Positions 10,711 to 22,293 of a stretch of DNA of 64,000 bases are shown one piece after another (the stretch's first letter is position 1; the number at the start of each line of letters is the position of its first letter). The DNA is taken from assembly GCF_937616625.2 (NCBI RefSeq), contig NC_065577.1, forward strand, positions 38,407,001-38,471,000, read 5' to 3'. The position numbers and the translations under genes are program-made. Source of the stretch: Mercurialis annua (taxonomy: Eukaryota > Streptophyta > Magnoliopsida > Malpighiales > Euphorbiaceae). Below the pieces are notes generated by a model. That model saw only the letters and a list, made by a program, of their open reading frames with translations, searched no databases and was not told where the DNA came from.

Positions 10711-11956
10711 ATAGGTAAAAGGCTTACTTTAGCCCCTGAGGTCAGACCGAAAGAATTAATAAGACCCTAAAATAGAAGGTGGCTCAATTATCACCTTGAG
10801 GTTGTCCAAAGTGGTTCATATCGCACAAAACGCAAACTCTGTTAGTTTTGTCCGTCTAGACCCTTAGAAAAAAAGTTCAAAAACATCCTTAATGTTTAAA
10901 ATATTTACCAATTTTACATTTATGATTTTTTCCACCATTTTCACCCTCTTTCTCATTTAAATATATCTAATTAAATAATATTTAAAATTAAAATATTTAT
11001 TAAAATAATCAAAACTCAACTAAACACTTCAAAACCTAATTAAACACGTCAAAATCGAATTAAACAAATTAAAATTCAATTAAAACAATTAAAATTCAAT
11101 TTAAACTTAATTAAATCTAATTAAATCAACTAAAATAAAAATAAAAAAATTCATAAAGCACCGCCAACTTTTTCTCCGAATCTACCTCCGGTTTATATTC
11201 CCATATTTTACCGACCGCCGGAAATTTTTTTCAGCGGCCGGCTCTTTTCCTGTTCTTCCCAAGTTGGGAAGAACAGCCCCTGTTCTTCCCAACTTGGGAA
11301 GAACAAATCTTGTTCTTCCCATGGGAAGAACAGCCCGTTGTTCTTCCCAACGTGGGAAGAACAGGGCTGTTCTTCTCATGGGAAGAACAAATCTTGTTCT
11401 TCCCATGGGAAGAACAGCCCACAGTGAGGCGGAGGACCGCCGGAAATAAATTCCGGCGGTCTAAGATGGAGGTGGTAAATGTCATTTTTTTCTGTTTTTT
11501 TATTTAATTTTTATTTAGTTTTTGGTCGGAATCTTTTTTGCCGAAGGTCGTAGAGGTAGTATTCGGCGATGTGTAGCGGCGGGCGGGCAAAATTTAATTA
11601 ATTAGTTTAATTAAATTTCAAAGCGTTTAGTTAAGTTTCGAAGTGATTAATTGAGTTTTGATTGTTTGATAAATATTTTAATTTTAAATATTATTTAATT
11701 AGATATATTTAAATGAAAAAGAGGGTGAAAATGGTCAAAAAAAATCATAAATATAAAATTGGTAAATAATTTAAACATTAAGGATGTTTTTGAATTTTTT
11801 CCTAACGGCCACATCACCATTTAGTCGGAAGAAACTAACGGTGGTGCGATGTGAACCATTTTGGACAATTTTAGGGGTCAAAGCGAGCCAACTTCGACCT
11901 TAGGATCTTATTAATTCTTTCTGTCTGACCTCAGGGGCTAAATTGAGACTTTTGCC
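10711..11956. mobile_element. 1.25-kb long-TIR element (Mutator-like), 9-bp TSD
   Basis: Terminal inverted repeats of roughly 150-190 bp: left from GGTAAAAGGCTTACTTTAGC, right as the reverse of GGCAAAAGTCTCAATTTAGC, both continuing CCCTGAGGTCAGAC. It is flanked by a perfect 9-bp duplication ATCCTAATA (10702-10710 and 11957-11965), formed at the right tip of the MITE that starts at 10338. There is no transposase; the centre carries a GC-richer segment with an array of six palindromes. Long TIRs and a 9-bp TSD point to a non-autonomous Mutator-like element. Absent from block B. Confidence 0.82.
11251..11416. repeat. Array of six palindromes, TGTTCTTCCC...GGGAAGAACA
   Basis: Perfect or near-perfect palindromes at 11251-11275, 11281-11305, 11311-11332, 11339-11363, 11368-11389 and 11395-11416. 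Each has arms TGTTCTTCCC and GGGAAGAACA with a 2-5-bp centre (AAGTT, AACTT, AT, AACGT, AT, AT). Spacers are 5-6 bp and alternate between GCCC-like and AATCT. Apparent proteins on both strands here are just this repeat read in different frames. Confidence 0.93.
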
Positions 11957-12202
11957 ATCCTAATATATGATGCATAAGCTTGTTTGCATTGCTTCTCTCT
12001 TTTTTGCTTTCTTTTTTTTAGCAGCAAATAACCATGGAAATTAAATTCTCATTCAAATCACTAATAATTTGTTTGCATGTTATGTTTTGAATGACAGTAT
12101 AAAAAACCATTCAAAACATAACTTATTAGCACCCAAAAAACGATAAAAGCTCAATACTTTTACAGTGTTATTTCTGATTCTGTGTACTGTTTGATCTTTG
12201 AA

Positions 12203-15139
12203 ATGGGGCCCAAGAGAGGTAGTTTCAAGAGGAAGAAGAAAGCAGAGAAAAAAGTTGACCCGAATGTGCTGGCTGCTGCTTCTTCATTGAAATTCAAAGC
12301 TCCCCAAGTAGTGGACTCCATGGATTGGTGGGATAGTTTTTCTTCAAGGATTTCTGGTATATTGCATTGTCTCTTCACTTGTTTTTGTTTTTCAATTTCA
12401 TTTTGTGATTGATTTATAGTTTGATTTCTTGGTTGGTTTGTTGATTGTGTTAAAACATTGGTTTTGCTCTTTATTGTGGTGTTTTTTCTTCTATGTTTTT
12501 GGTGTTTTATTTCAAAAATCACCACTTTTTCACGTTTTTTTTAATTTTAATCATGTCTTTTTGAAAGTGTCAAATAAATTCATCACGTGCAAATCTATCA
12601 TCAATGGAAAAATTAGGTGTCTTTTTACTCTTTTTCTTATCGATTGTGGTCAGTCAACAAAGATAGACCGAATTTTCACATTCGTGATAGATTTGCAAAA
12701 AAATGACAGGTGATGAATTAATTTGACACTTTTGAAAAGACGTGATTAAAATGAAAAAACGTGCAAAAGATGGTGATTTTAAGTGGATTCTTTTGGCATG
12801 GGTTAATTTGAGTTTTAGTTGTTAGTTTTGCCTGCTTTGTTTTTTTTTTTTTTTTTTTGCTTACATTGCTTACTAATTGGTGTTATGTACATATATGCAT
12901 TCTCATAGAAATATGTTTTCATTTTGATATGCATAGGGTTTATATTTTGGTGTAAAAAAAGTAAGCATAGGGTTGTTTTTCAAGTATTAATTGGTTATCT
13001 TGTGGAGCTTCTGTTGATTATCTTTTTGTTACATTGGTTCTGCTTTACTGGATCTTCATGCCTTGGTGACTATACCTGTAATTAATTAGGTTATGTTTCT
13101 GTTTCAAACTCTTTTCTTTAAAACAATTCTGGCTCTTCAAGTTTGATGAGTGGTAGTGTAGAGGTTTGTATAATGCTCAAGGAAACAAGATATTGATGTT
13201 CCGGAGGCAGCGTGGCTGTCTTCATTCGGTGGGATCAAAAGAGAAAGTTCATGTGTTTTTTAATGAACTTATTGCATTTTGTTGAATGTTTGGTACAAAC
13301 CAAGCCATGATTGTTTTTCCTTGGGCTGCGTTTGTATGGGTAAATTTTGTACATCTTGCTGATCTAAAGCAGATGTGTTAGTCTTTTGTCCAAGTAGCAA
13401 TGCAACATGGTGCTCAATAAGCTTTACTACAAATTTGAACATCATTTCCTAAGCTATCAGAATAAATTGTGCCTGTTGTCAGCCTGATTTTAAACTCTTA
13501 TAGAATGCGTTTCTACATTGAACGTAAAAGATATTCTTCAAAAAATGGACCATGGATAAGTAACTGAGTGAGGGTTCTTTTCCTGGAAAACTCTTTCTTC
13601 TTCTATAGAAGCGACAAAGTTTTCTTCTTAATATAGGCGGAGTTTGTAATTTCTTATATTATGCTTGTACTGGGACATTTTAAATAATAAAATCTTTAAA
13701 GTCGACGAACTTTCATCTTGCTGTAAATTTCCTTCTTATCAATTTTACCTGCAACACTTGCTGAATTCTGAGCTTAATATTAGAAACCCTATTCTACTTC
13801 CTCAGAGATTGTGAAACTTGATGACTGATCAAGAGTAATTACCAATATTAAACATTTTTTCTGTCCTTAAGTTATGCTAGTGAATTATATAAAAATCTTT
13901 TTTGGTTGATTTAGATGTGAAGTTGTGCACTTTTTGAAGATTTCTGTCATATGTTTGATTTTGCTGTCTTCGAAGACCAAATATTTGTTTGTTTTGCTGA
14001 ATATTTTATGATCTGTTGATCCCTTTACAAGATTCTGCATTACAATTGTTTAATGTGCCCATGCTCAATTGATAGACCTACTCTCTTCTTTAGGGCCTCT
14101 GTCCGGATCAAACTTAAAGAAATTTGAATCTATTTTTAAAATTTCGAGAAAGACATTCAATTACATCTGCTATCTTGTGACTGATGAACTGAGCGCTAGG
14201 CATTGTAACTTGACTGATTCAAATGGGAGGTCGTTATCTCTTAATGACCAAGTAGCAATTGCTCTTAGGAGACTTGTCTCTGGTGAATCATTGTCAAGTG
14301 TTGGTGATTCATTTGGCGTCAACCAATCAACTGTCTGTCATATAACCTGGCGGTTTGTGGAAGCAATGGAAGAAAGAGGGGTGCACCATCTTCGTTGGCC
14401 CTCCACCGAAGCAGAAATAGAAGCAATAAAGTCGAAGTTTGAGAAGTTACATGGCCTGCCTAATTGCTGTGGTGTGATTGAAGCCACACACATTGTCATG
14501 ACCCTGCCAGCTGTTGACCATTCAAATGATGTCTGGATTGACCTGGAGAAGAACCACAGCATGGTCTTGCAGGTGATAGTGGACCCCGACATGAGATTCC
14601 GCGATGTAAATGTTGGCTGCCCAGGTAGTTTAAGTGACGCTCTTGTGCTACAAAACTCTAGTTTCTTTAAACTGTCAGAAGAAGGGAAAAGGCTAAATGG
14701 GAAGAAGATGGAGCTCAGGGAAGGAACAGAATTACAAGAATACATCATAGGTGATGCAGGGTTTCCACTAATGCCGTGGTTACTTATACCTTATAAGGAA
14801 GCAAAAAAGGATCACGAGGTTGAGTTTAACAAACGACATTCTGCAACAACATCAGTAGCGCAGATTGCGTTGGCAAGACTGAAGGAAACGTGGAGGATTA
14901 TTCGTGGAGCTATGCGGATGCCTGACAAAAACCAGTTGTCAAAAATAATATTTGTATGCTGCTTGCTACACAATATTATTATCGACATGGAGGATAAGGT
15001 GTTCGATGAGATGCCTGTTTCTCTTATTCATGACAAGGATTATCGGCAACAAGTTTGGGAATATGCCGCCAGTGTAGGCACTGAAATGAGAGAGAAGCTA
15101 TCTCTGTACTTATCTGGTAATCATTTTGCTCATATATAA
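12203..15139 (+). CDS. Domesticated PIF/Harbinger transposase, ALP1-like/HDP1-like, copy A
   Basis: Two exons, 12203-12356 and 14094-15139, joined by a 1.7-kb intron through a split GGG codon, give 399 residues, close to the usual ~400 of this family. The short first exon is basic (KRKKKAEKK, a likely nuclear signal) and ends with DWWDSFSSRIS. Exon 2 has an N-terminal helix-turn-helix-like part (QVAIALRRLVSGESLSSVGD) and then the DDE-4 nuclease fold. The first catalytic Asp is Glu (GVIEATHI), the second is present (GSLSDALVL), and the last Glu of the usual IER motif is Gln (VAQIALARLK), so it should not cut DNA. Relatives (ALP1, HDP1) are domesticated and work in chromatin complexes, with Polycomb or with a histone acetyltransferase. 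Copy A differs from copy B at several family-typical positions (AMRMPD, NQLSK, GCPGS). The C-terminus after LYLSGN is uncertain because GTAATC there could be a splice donor. Confidence 0.88.
12514..12780. mobile_element. 267-bp fold-back MITE in the intron of copy A
   Basis: The left arm begins AAAAATCACCAC and the right arm ends GATGGTGATTTT. The arms match for about 85 bases (CACGTTTTTT, AATCATGTCTTTT, GTGTCAAATAAATTCATCAC and so on). The intron of copy B has no such sequence at the equivalent point near 23745. I could not define a clean target duplication. Confidence 0.75.
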
Positions 15140-15712
15140 AACTATATAGGCTGATACAAAATCTGGCTTGTTTTTCCTTTTCTAAATGATATTGCCTGAA
15201 AAATCTGTCATCAGTTTTGGTAAGTTAGCATGAAAAGAAACAATTTTTCTCACGCAACAGTAAAATGCAGATGGCATTTCATTAGTAACATGAATTAACT
15301 ACCTAGAACTATGCCTATTTGTCATTTATACCATGATCTTGGAATTTTATCACTTTGATCCAATATTTTTGCGTTTGGTGCCAAATATATCCATACCTAG
15401 TTTGGAATAAATGTAGCGCGATATTATAAATGCCAAGTAGGATCAATTTTGTACAAGTAGACGTATAATATTGTGTCACATCAGCTCTAAACAAATTATG
15501 AGTACAAAGGTCGAGAAAATGATAGATCAAACTGATAAAGTTTATGATCATAATATATTTAGGAAATAAGATATCTGACACGTGGTAGACAAATTTGTTT
15601 TGCCAATTTCATTTAATGCTGACAAATGATGGAATCATGTATGCCCTTGAAAAAATATTTCCGCTATATTTTGCGAGAAACTTCTCAAATTTTGTTACTA
15701 GCTTAACTATTT

Positions 15713-15941
15713 GAAGAAATTATATCTAACACGTGATTATCTATAGCAATCACAAAATTATGTGATGGATTAATATTTTGGAACCAAAAGTTTGGTCTTT
15801 CTAAAACACATGATAGGCTTGGTTTTTTTTTTAGATCATGTGTCTGTGTTACAGTTATTTCCTATTTATCTGCTATTTAATTTTTGAAATAGTTTGTGCT
15901 TGGTAATTAACTTCCATTTTTCAGTTTTTTCCTCATATAAA
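15713..15941 (+). other. Spacer between block A and the DUF1985 gene
   Basis: Not shared with block B. AT-rich; it probably holds the promoter and leader of the gene starting at 15942, but I see no clear TATA box at the right distance. Confidence 0.4.
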
Positions 15942-18900
15942 ATGGTTCAAACTCGAAGTTCTACTCATATTAAGCAAAAACTGACTATGAAAAGAACTGA
16001 TAAAGGAAAAGAAGTTGTTGAAATTGCCGTAACTCATGCTGATCCTAGAAAAATAACTAAAAGAAGAGTAGTGAAAGCTGCTTCTATTGATGATTCTCAT
16101 TTTGAAAAAGAAATTCCAATTTCAAAGAGGACAAAAGTCACATCTGAAGCAATAGCCTATGCTTCTAAGGTAACATGCAATTAGTTTTAAATTTTTGTGT
16201 TGTTGTTCTTTTGGTATTTTTTGATATTGGATTTTGTTGTTTTACTTTTATTAATTATTTTTTTGTAGAAAAAAGTAGCAGTGGAATCTGGTATCAATCG
16301 TGAGATTGTTAAAGAGACTGATGTTAAACAACAAGGTTTTAAGGTACTTTTTATTTATGATCTTGTTTACTTTTGTGTGTATTGTTTTGTGTTTTGTTGT
16401 TTGGTTATGTGATTTTGTGTGATTTTATATATGAGATGTTATACTTTTCGGTTGTTTTATATATTTAGTGATGTTTGCTATGATATTTATATGAACTGAT
16501 TTAAAATTATTACTTTCATATTTTTGTATATTTCAAATATACTTTTCATATTTTTCTAAAAAATTTAACCAAAGTAGTTAAAATAAATTATTTTACTTTT
16601 ATATAAAAATTTAACAAAACTTTTTTAAATTTGTAATTTTTATACTTGATGTATACTTTTAATATACTTTTGTTGGTTTTAGTAGAAAATATGATAAATC
16701 TTGTTTAAGATTATTTTTTATAATTTTTGTTTATTCTTATTAAATTTTGTTGTTTTTCTGTATTCTTTTTGTTTTTTTGCAACATATTCAGTGTCTTTGA
16801 TCAATAACATCGATTGCTTTGATAAACATTAATATTAAAACTGATGATGCCATTATATTTATCAAAGGATATCTTTGTCGATCACCCATCCGTCAGAATA
16901 TATTAGAAACTCCTGTTCTTTTCAACTATTCTTAATTGGTTGAAGTAGTTTATTTACATGGACTCCCTCTTGAGCGGCCAAAGTAGTTCATAATTGATCA
17001 AATTTCCATTACTTAAAATTTAATTGTATCTTTTAAAATGAGGAATTCTGCATGTGCAAAACATTCTGGCTCGTTTATTAGTTTCATCTCTTTCTCCAAT
17101 ATTAAACACCTTTTCTAACGAACCTTTATTAATTGATATATTACTATGTTTTAATGCAGCTTTGGGATCCTTATTTTAGTGTTGAAGAGTACTTTAGTAC
17201 TAAACATATTCACAATGAGGGATTGGATGTGATTTCTAATATCAAGTCAAAACTGTCCGAGCAACAACTGTTGCTTTTTTCTGCCACGTGTTTTGGGAAG
17301 TTTTTACAGATGAAGGAGTACAAATTACAAACCAATTTGATTCACGGGTTGTTAATGAGAGAGGTGAAGCAACCGTCTGAATATGAGTTGTGGATTAAGG
17401 TTTGTGGGAAATTGTTGAAGTTTGGACTTGAGGAATTTGCACTGGTCACTGGTTTGCGATGCTATGGGGATTCTGATAGTGGTAAATATTCGTCTTTTCA
17501 AAGCGATTGGAAAGAAAAATATTTCTCCGGATTAAAGAAAGTCAACAAGAAAAGTGTTGAGGAGTGCTTCCTACTGAAAAGATGGGACTGTAATGAGGAT
17601 GCGGTCAAGCTTGCTATTTTGTACTTTATTGAGTTGTTTCTCTATAACAACAGGTCTAAAAAATTAGTTGGTAATGGAACTTTTTATTTGGTTGATTCCG
17701 GTTTATTTGAGGAATTTGCTTGGGGCAAAGATTTATTTGATTGCACTGTGGAGTATTTAAAAAGTAGGTTGAAGTCACAGAAAGGGGAGACTTCAAGATC
17801 ACTGCCTAGTTCTTACAGATTGGATGGCTTCCCTTTAGCTTTTCAAGTTTGGTTTTTTGAATGCTGTCCATTTGCTGTTGATCGTATTGCTACAAGTTCC
17901 GGTTCTGAAATTCCACGTATTCTGCGTTGGAATTCGTCTGATGTTAAGAAACAGAAGTATTTGAACAGAAATTTTTTCAATCAAATGTCCAAAACAGTAA
18001 GTCTTAAACTTTTTTAAGATTCCAATTTATAATTTATTGTCTTTTATTAGTATTTACTATATTACACATTTTTATTTTTCTATTTGTTATGTAGAAAAAG
18101 TTAAAGAAAGCTCACTTTTGTAACTTTTTAAGAACTGCTCATTTATACTTTATATCTTTTATCTGTAGACTTTGCTTATATTTTTGTTATTATAGTCTGA
18201 GCTTCAGAATTTGAAAGCCACTGAAGAAGAGAAGGTTTTATTAAAACTAAGAGTCGTAGCTGACAAGGGCGAAGGAGAAGCGGCAGGCTCTAGTAGCTCG
18301 AGTGATGATGACACTCTACATGTACTGAAATCACGTGTTATGGACGCAGGTGGTCCTAGTTCAGCTGGAAGGAAGAAGAATAAAATTTCCTGTAGTTTGA
18401 GTTCTATGAATATCAAGCTCCATTCCATTTCAAGCAGGCTAGATTCATTTTCTTCTGATTTTTCCAATTTTAAATCACATGTGTCTACTCAGTTTGTTGA
18501 AGTTATGAATAACTTAAGTGATTTGAAGAATGTTCTGAATAATAAGAGAAAACGAGTTGCTTTTAAGGTATTCTGTTATCTTTAAATTTATTATTCATAT
18601 TGTATACCTTTAGTATGCTTGTTCTTTATATATCTGATTTAATTACTTTTTAATTTTTTTATTAGGATGATGCTGTTGTGGATCCATCGCCTGATTGTAA
18701 TAATGATGATATCGACGCTGATGTCAGTGATGATGGTTCCGGTTCTGATAGCGATGAAGATAATGACAGTGGTGATTCGGAGATGGAAGGAGATGATGTT
18801 CCTATTAGGATTGAAGGTGAGGTGAAAGTTAAGATGGAAGCTGACATTAATGCTGATGATAAGAATAATGACAATGAAAATGGGGATGATGAAACGACAA

Positions 18901-18998
18901 ATGAGATTGAAGGTGACAATGATGTTAATGATAAAGAAAAGGAGAATGAAAGTGGCAAAGAGGAAGATGTTAAATTGCATGATGAGCCATACCGATAG
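15942..18998 (+). CDS. DUF1985-domain protein (transposon-associated family), chimeric end
   Basis: Five exons, all joined in phase 0: 15942-16169, 16269-16343, 17160-17996, 18196-18567 and 18666-18998, giving 614 residues without a stop or frameshift. Residues about 1-101 are basic (MVQTRSS, several KR pairs). About 102-300 is the DUF1985 domain, with LFSATCFGKFL, LIHGLLMREV, ELWIKVCGKLLKFGLEEFAL, VTGLRC and DAVKLAILYFIE. Then come a Ser/coiled-coil-like segment and a very acidic tail (Asp/Glu/Asn-rich, about 505-605). DUF1985 is found in plant proteins often carried by Mutator-like elements and fused to a Ulp1-type SUMO protease; no protease domain is present here. The last nine codons and the TAG lie in block B DNA that is PHIP1 3' UTR in origin, so the gene seems cut at the duplication breakpoint. 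The function is unknown. Openness of all exons suggests it is young or still used. Confidence 0.8.
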
Positions 18999-20134
18999 TC
19001 ATTGGAGTTGGACAAGTAATAGGCAGTTGCACAATTTTGAGCTTTCGAGGTTTTATCTGTCAAACCATTTGGTTTAAATACCCACCGTTGTAAAACGTGA
19101 TCCTTTAATGATTTTTTTTTTTAAATCGATGTTTTGTGTTTCCTGATCTTTTATCTTCCTAGAGAACTGCAGATGGAAATTGATGCAATTTTTTTTCCTG
19201 GAACAAATCTTTAAACTGTGGGTGCTTAATTCTGAACCTCTTTCTATTGATAAAAACTCTGTCTAGTTAAATCTCTACTGCTCAAAACATTGCAGGATTA
19301 TTTTTTGTTTCCTTCATGACCAGAAGGACAGGTTTAGAACACAAGGTTTCCTAAGTCGATTCTGATAATCGGTGTTTGCTTTTCATCAATCAAGGTGAGA
19401 AACTAATTTCTTTGTTTCCAATGTGCTTGCATATACCAATTATTCTTGCTCCATTTGCACACATGACACAGAATCAGGAATCTAATAGTAAAATTTTAGA
19501 TTTGATTCAATTTTTTAATTTTTTATGTGCTCTTGTACAGGTTACATTACGACTAGATTCAGCTGCAGCAGAAATATTGATTTTCAGCATCCTTGTTGGA
19601 GAATTCAAGAGATGTAAGAATCAAGAGGTCTTGCTAATTAGACAATGTGAAAAAAAGGTACAAATAGTAGAATGTCAACTAGAGAATGTTGCCAATGATA
19701 ATTGCATGATTTAACACGACATGGACCTTTTGAATGCTCATAGAATATATCGAAAATCATACAAAAACTGCCAAATTAATTTCCCTAATTTCATTTATGC
19801 GGTTATATTTAGATGGCTTTGTCTTGCATTTGTATAAAATAATTGAAGTTTAATCTTAAGTTCATGTTGGTCAATGAATTATAAATTAGAAAATTTATGT
19901 GAGGATTAACCTATCGAAGATGATGCAGACTTCAAAGTTTATCTTTTTTGTTTGATAACAATTGTCTCTATAGGAACTCTCTCTGTTCCGGTCAGTTTGG
20001 TGATAAGCTTGGATTCAGTCGGTTTATTTTGATTCAATTTCTAGCATTGAAATGGAAACAAAATGAAAACGTAGGACGCAGACAAGTTTCTGTTCAATTT
20101 CTAGCATTGCTGATATAGTTTTTTCCCCCCTTAG

Positions 20135-20885
20135 ATGTGATAAGTACGTTGAACAGATTTCGAGGTCAAGGCATGGCTAGCAGTATTATTGGGCTTCAAA
20201 AATGTAAAAGTTTCAGGCTGTAAAAGAGCGAATTTTGCTGCCTTTTACCTTCATTTTCTCAGAAATCTTGATTGTTTCTGTATTCAGGAGCTACAAGAAT
20301 GCATTTCTATGGAAAGACTTGTCAACTGATGATTTCATATACCCTTGTCATGATCAAGATTACATTCTCAAAGGATCACGACTCTTTGAATCTTCTCCAA
20401 GATCTTGATCGATCAATTCAATGTCATCGTCATCTAACTCCAGACATTCGGATATGAAAAACTCCAGCAGCGACACTGAGGACTTGACTCCTCCAATCTC
20501 TAGAAGAAAAAATCACTCATCCACTTCTAGTCATAACTATATTACCGAACAGAAAGTTTACCAGTCCAAAACCACAGGAGAACTCTATGAAAAGGTTTCT
20601 GACGTATCACTGCAGACTGACAGTAATCGAAGAGTGAAAAAGGAAACCGAAAAAACTTAAACTGAAGGACTTGACACTACAAAGCTGAATCAAAAGGAGG
20701 CTTCTGTACCAACTTCGAAATCTATAGGGCATTATCGACCAGCTAGCAATAGATATTACAAGCAGGGTGAGAGGGTTAACCTTAGCGCGCACATGAACCA
20801 ATCGAGGCTTCTGATGAAACTGATCGGATGTGGATGTGGCTCTAAAAAGTTCAAAGATTTTAATACAGTGAAAAACAGGTATTGA
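20135..20885 (+). pseudogene. SOK: SOSEKI pseudogene (block B)
   Basis: Exon 1, the start codon and the promoter are missing; homology resumes in the intron before exon 2. Exon 2 (from 20135, DVISTLN-RGQGMAS) has a shifted stretch near its end. Exon 3 (from about 20289) keeps SYKNAFLWKDLSTDDFIYP but has TGA at 20406-20408 and TAA at 20658-20660, where the intact gene has CAA and GAA. The 3' part, up to LMKLIGCGCGSKKFKDF, is otherwise well kept. Loss of the DIX-like N-terminus means it cannot make a SOSEKI protein. Confidence 0.92.
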
Positions 20886-21299
20886 TCAACAGTGAATCTA
20901 TCTGCAGTTTATGAGCTTTTTAGATCAATGCATTACCTAGCTAGTTATCCTGCAAGGCAAATCGAAACATGGAATATTTTCTACCGGATGATGATGTGTT
21001 ATATTGCACCGAAACTTCTCGAGTTTTAAGTTTTGGCGTTTTGCTTTCATTTTTAAAAGCACTTCTAAAACTCCAAAACTCTTTCATTAATAACTTATTT
21101 ATGTAAGCTATGTTGTTTTGTCATTTTCTGACTTATTGCTATTACATTTGTTGGTATGTGATCTTGAAAGATGCATCAAGTTCTAATTTTAAGTGTTTCA
21201 GAATCTTGTAGCAAATCTGTAGATTAAGAGGAGCTATCTAAAACATAGCTTGATGAATTGAAGATGAACATTTTTTTATATACTGTTTGGGTAGGAAGA

Positions 21300-21385
21300 C
21301 CTTTTGGCGCTTGTGGAAGAATTTAATCTAACGATTTTTAACAGAATATTGTGTGCCCAACGCATGTGACATTTGAATTATAGTA
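21300..21385 (-). repeat. Degenerate SINE fragment, block B partner of 7205-7295
   Basis: Matches the 7205 copy in the same relative place, with a TTCAAATGTCACATGC box-A-like string on the minus strand. It predates the duplication. Confidence 0.35.
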
Positions 21386-22281
21386 TATCGGTAGATGATC
21401 ATTATTAAAGTCTAACAGTTCGAGGAAAGAAATTCTAACATTTAAAATTTATCTAATGATAAACATATGATTTGAATATTATTTTAACATTTTTCTACCC
21501 ATGTATGTAATTAATTATTATTATTATTTTTTGTCATGTTTTAAAATAAGATATATTTTTGGGTATTTCATTTTAAATATTTCTTTTATATTTTATAATA
21601 TCTTAATTTAAACTTACTTTTATCATGTGTTCATAAAATTATTATTAATTAAGAAAATTCAAAAAAAAAATTAGTTTGGATAAAATTTTGAGAAAAGAAA
21701 ATCAAAAAGCGCACCTGAATATTCAACTAGGTTGGAACACTCCTAACACTAACATCATTTATCCTGCCACTTATAATAATATTAAAATGAAAATATTATC
21801 ATAATCAATTACAATAGAAAATAAGAGTATATGTTCAAAATTAAACAAATAAGCCGAAAAAACTAATAAAAATCCGTTCAAGATTAAAATCGAGTTCAGA
21901 TGCAAAGAAAACATACCCCCTCGAGCAAAACTCAAAAGCTCGACGAGTTGATTTTCGACCAAACGTCTCATCTCACATTCCTGCATTTCAAAAAAAAAAA
22001 TCACCCTAAATCCCAATGCCATTTATGCATTATTTCTATAGCAATAGTATCGTTTTGACAATTTTAAATGACCAAAATAACATCGGTATTTACCTACAAA
22101 TGCCACAAAATAAAAGGTTGAACTTTTTATGCTTAAAATACAGAAGATTAGTATATGTGGTGTCATGCTTGGTAGAATGTGCTCAAATCGGAAAAAAAAA
22201 ACGTGAAACGTGTCATATATATGTGTAAATATATAAAATTAAAAATTAAATCTTAAAAATCACACAAATCCACCACAGAAG
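21386..22281. other. Non-coding AT-rich DNA of block B
   Basis: No gene. Pieces match block A 7680-7860, 8580-8660, 9240-9470 and 9840-9908 in order, so this stretch shows the arrangement without the block A insertions. Small open frames here are chance products of AT-rich DNA. Confidence 0.6.
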
Positions 22282-22293
22282 TCAAAATGCAAA

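Larger units (their letters stand above)
4045..15712 (+). repeat. Segmental duplication, block A
   Basis: Long direct repeat matching block B (18972-28344) in order and orientation. The left edge is where AAATTGCATGA of the PHIP1-like 3' UTR (4045) meets the same string at 18972. The right edge is after the shared ACTAGCTTAACTATTT string (15698-15712, versus about 28344). The block holds the intact SOSEKI gene and Harbinger-derived gene copy A. It is about 2.3 kb longer than block B, mostly because of transposon insertions at 5037, 7387, 8659, 10338, 10711 and 12514. Borders were set by eye and may be off by some bases. Confidence 0.9.

Noticed and set aside
11251..11416. CRISPR-like array
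   Set aside because: Regular repeats and short spacers, but this is plant nuclear DNA, the spacers are 5-6 bp, and the array lies inside a transposon.
11182..11507. Overlapping open frames on both strands encoding GRTRFVLPMGRT-like repeat proteins
   Set aside because: They are readings of the six-palindrome array inside a transposon, present in several frames at once; no family resemblance.
18639..19063. Minus-strand Ser/Ile-rich frames opposite the last DUF1985 exon
   Set aside because: Shadows of the acidic Asp/Glu/Asn coding strand.
19376..19714. 112-codon frame in block B upstream of the SOSEKI pseudogene
   Set aside because: The block A counterpart (4474-4713) is shifted by indels and has a different peptide; no recognised domain.
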